This document shows positions 44,842 through 45,940 of a stretch of 45,940 nt of DNA, in pieces. The notes under the pieces are model-generated. The model made no database searches and was not told the origin of the DNA. It worked only from the letters and a program-made list of their open reading frames with translations. The DNA is from Sphingobacteriia bacterium (GTDB taxonomy: Bacteria > Bacteroidota > Bacteroidia > B-17B0 > Aurantibacillaceae), in NCBI GenBank assembly GCA_009927275.1, contig RFNG01000084.1, positions 1-45,940 on the forward strand, read 5' to 3'. A program made the position numbers and the translations under genes. Each line of letters starts with the position of its first letter. Positions within the stretch are counted from its first letter, which is position 1.

Positions 44842-45852
44842 ATGAAATCTAAATTCCGAATTGGCTTAAATGGTTTTGGACGAATTGGCCGTGCCGTATA
44901 TAAAATAGCACAACTTCACAATACCATAGAAATTGTACATATTAACGATCCTGCACCGGCAGAAACCTTGGTTCACTTATTAAAGTATGATTCGGTTCAT
45001 GGTGCATTTTCGCATGATTTGCATTTAAACGGGGCCATTTTGCAAAACCAATCGGTTTCAACACAAATTACAAATCATACCAATCCGCAAGATATTCCTT
45101 GGGCTATTTCAAACCTTGATTTAATAATAGATTGCAGCGGACATTTTCTCGATATGGCATCTGCCCAAATACACTTACACGCCGGAGCACCACGCGTATT
45201 ATTAAGTGCGCCCCCCAAAGATGAACAAATTAAAACGGTGGTTTATGGCGTTAACGAAACCTGCATTGCGGCTGATGACAAAGTTATTTCTAATGCCAGT
45301 TGTACTACCAATTGTGCAGCGCCCATGCTATCGGTATTAAATGCTTTTGGTATTGAAGAGGCCTATGTTACCACCGTTCATTCCTATACTAACGATCAAC
45401 GGCTACTTGACGGACCACATAAAGATCTGCGCCGTGCACGTGCCGCAGCCATGAGCATTATTCCAACCTCTACGGGTGCAGCAAAGGCGCTTACGCGTAT
45501 TTTTCCAGAACTCAATGGACGTATTGGCGGGTGCGGTATGCGGGTGCCTGTACCAGACGGCTCTCTTACCGATATTACCTGTGTACTTAAAACCTTAGCA
45601 GATACCCAACAAATTAATGCTGCATTTAAACAGGCTTCAGAAACCTATTTAAAAGGTATTATGGGCTATACGGAAGATCCCATTGTTGGCGTAGATGTAA
45701 TCGGCAATGCCAATAGTGTTTTGTTTGACTCTGAATTTACAAGTATAGTGGGTAATTTGGTTAAAGTTATAGGATGGTATGATAACGAGTGGGGCTATAG
45801 CAACCGTTTAATAGATATTAGTAAATATTGGATTCAAAAATCAATTCATTAA
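44842..45852 (+). CDS. gap: Glyceraldehyde-3-phosphate dehydrogenase, type I
   Basis: 336 residues. Oxidises and phosphorylates GAP to 1,3-bisphosphoglycerate. Seen: 'RIGLNGFGRIGRAVYKIA', the aspartate of 'VHINDPAPA' at the end of strand 2 (fits NAD+ preference), the catalytic cysteine in 'SNASCTTNCAAP', 'VTTVHSYTNDQRLLDGPHKD', 'RRARAAAMSIIPTSTGAAKA', and 'WYDNEWGYSNRLIDI'. It lies 1 bp after galE. The 88 bases after it are T-rich but show no convincing terminator before the window ends. Confidence 0.97.
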   Translation: MKSKFRIGLNGFGRIGRAVYKIAQLHNTIEIVHINDPAPAETLVHLLKYDSVHGAFSHDLHLNGAILQNQSVSTQITNHTNPQDIPWAISNLDLIIDCSGHFLDMASAQIHLHAGAPRVLLSAPPKDEQIKTVVYGVNETCIAADDKVISNASCTTNCAAPMLSVLNAFGIEEAYVTTVHSYTNDQRLLDGPHKDLRRARAAAMSIIPTSTGAAKALTRIFPELNGRIGGCGMRVPVPDGSLTDITCVLKTLADTQQINAAFKQASETYLKGIMGYTEDPIVGVDVIGNANSVLFDSEFTSIVGNLVKVIGWYDNEWGYSNRLIDISKYWIQKSIH

Positions 45853-45940
45853 TTCTTTTTTTAATAATCTTAATGCATTTTTTTATCCTATTCTAAAAAT
45901 TTAATGTTTCGATTTAAAAATTGATTCATTAAAGTAGAAT

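Noticed and set aside
45853-45940. T-rich sequence after gap as a terminator
   Set aside because: Only a 4-bp AT stem precedes the T-run, so it cannot be called with confidence.

Overview
The window is a gene-dense, AT-rich stretch of a Bacteroidota chromosome. The evidence is consistent across the window: type IX secretion (T9SS) cargo with C-terminal sorting domains, two very large proteins ending in the gliding-motility-associated C-terminal domain (CHU_C type), families largely confined to the phylum (DUF6029, Omp28-like, DUF5686/carboxypeptidase-regulatory-like, BT_3928, DUF1599, DUF2723), promoter-like TAnnTTTG boxes close to several starts, and little Shine-Dalgarno signal. Order or genus cannot be fixed from the sequence. 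No rRNA, tRNA, CRISPR array, insertion sequence, phage or plasmid gene was recognised; this is a core-genome housekeeping neighbourhood rather than a genomic island.

Layout. 1-1854 is the 3' part of a secreted T9SS protein, followed by a 514-bp gene-poor gap that holds a possible fossil of another T9SS sorting domain. 2369-5051 (minus) is hpt-adk-obgE, where Adk carries an unusual lysine-rich tail. 5089-6042 is the tRNA threonylcarbamoyladenosine gene (Sua5 type). 6032-9143 (minus) is pgk-ispF plus a secreted PHP-family protein with overlapping ends. 9217-12379 (plus) is a TlpA thioredoxin, a DUF6029 protein and an Omp28-like thioredoxin-fold lipoprotein. 12376-15885 (minus) is sucC, two unrecognised envelope proteins and panB. 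15898-22571 (minus) holds two paralogous giant T9SS adhesin-like proteins, the upstream one broken by a frameshift.

22699-26593 (plus) is fabG, a von Willebrand factor A membrane protein and a fatty-acid desaturase. 26590-28469 (minus) is DUF1599 and the BT_3928-type DoxX-like protein. 28496-32426 (plus) is a tightly coupled folP-DUF4159-DUF5686 set. 32431-35489 (minus) is rplU-rpmA, a clear terminator, serS, a lipoprotein and ybeY. 35590-39475 (minus) is a DUF2723 GT-C-like membrane protein and a polysaccharide deacetylase. 39574-43504 (plus) is hisS (frameshifted as given), hutH and two small envelope proteins. After a 313-bp spacer with a terminator and repeats come galE and gap.

The main themes are central metabolism (pgk, gap, sucC, ispF, panB, folP, fabG, desaturase), translation (serS, hisS, rplU, rpmA, ybeY, obgE, Sua5) and a large envelope/secretome component. 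No convincing undescribed multi-gene system was found. The items most worth checking are the two single-base frameshifts (hisS and the CHU_C gene), the histone-H1-like tail on Adk, the possible small transcript before galE, and the fossil sorting domain near 2 kb.
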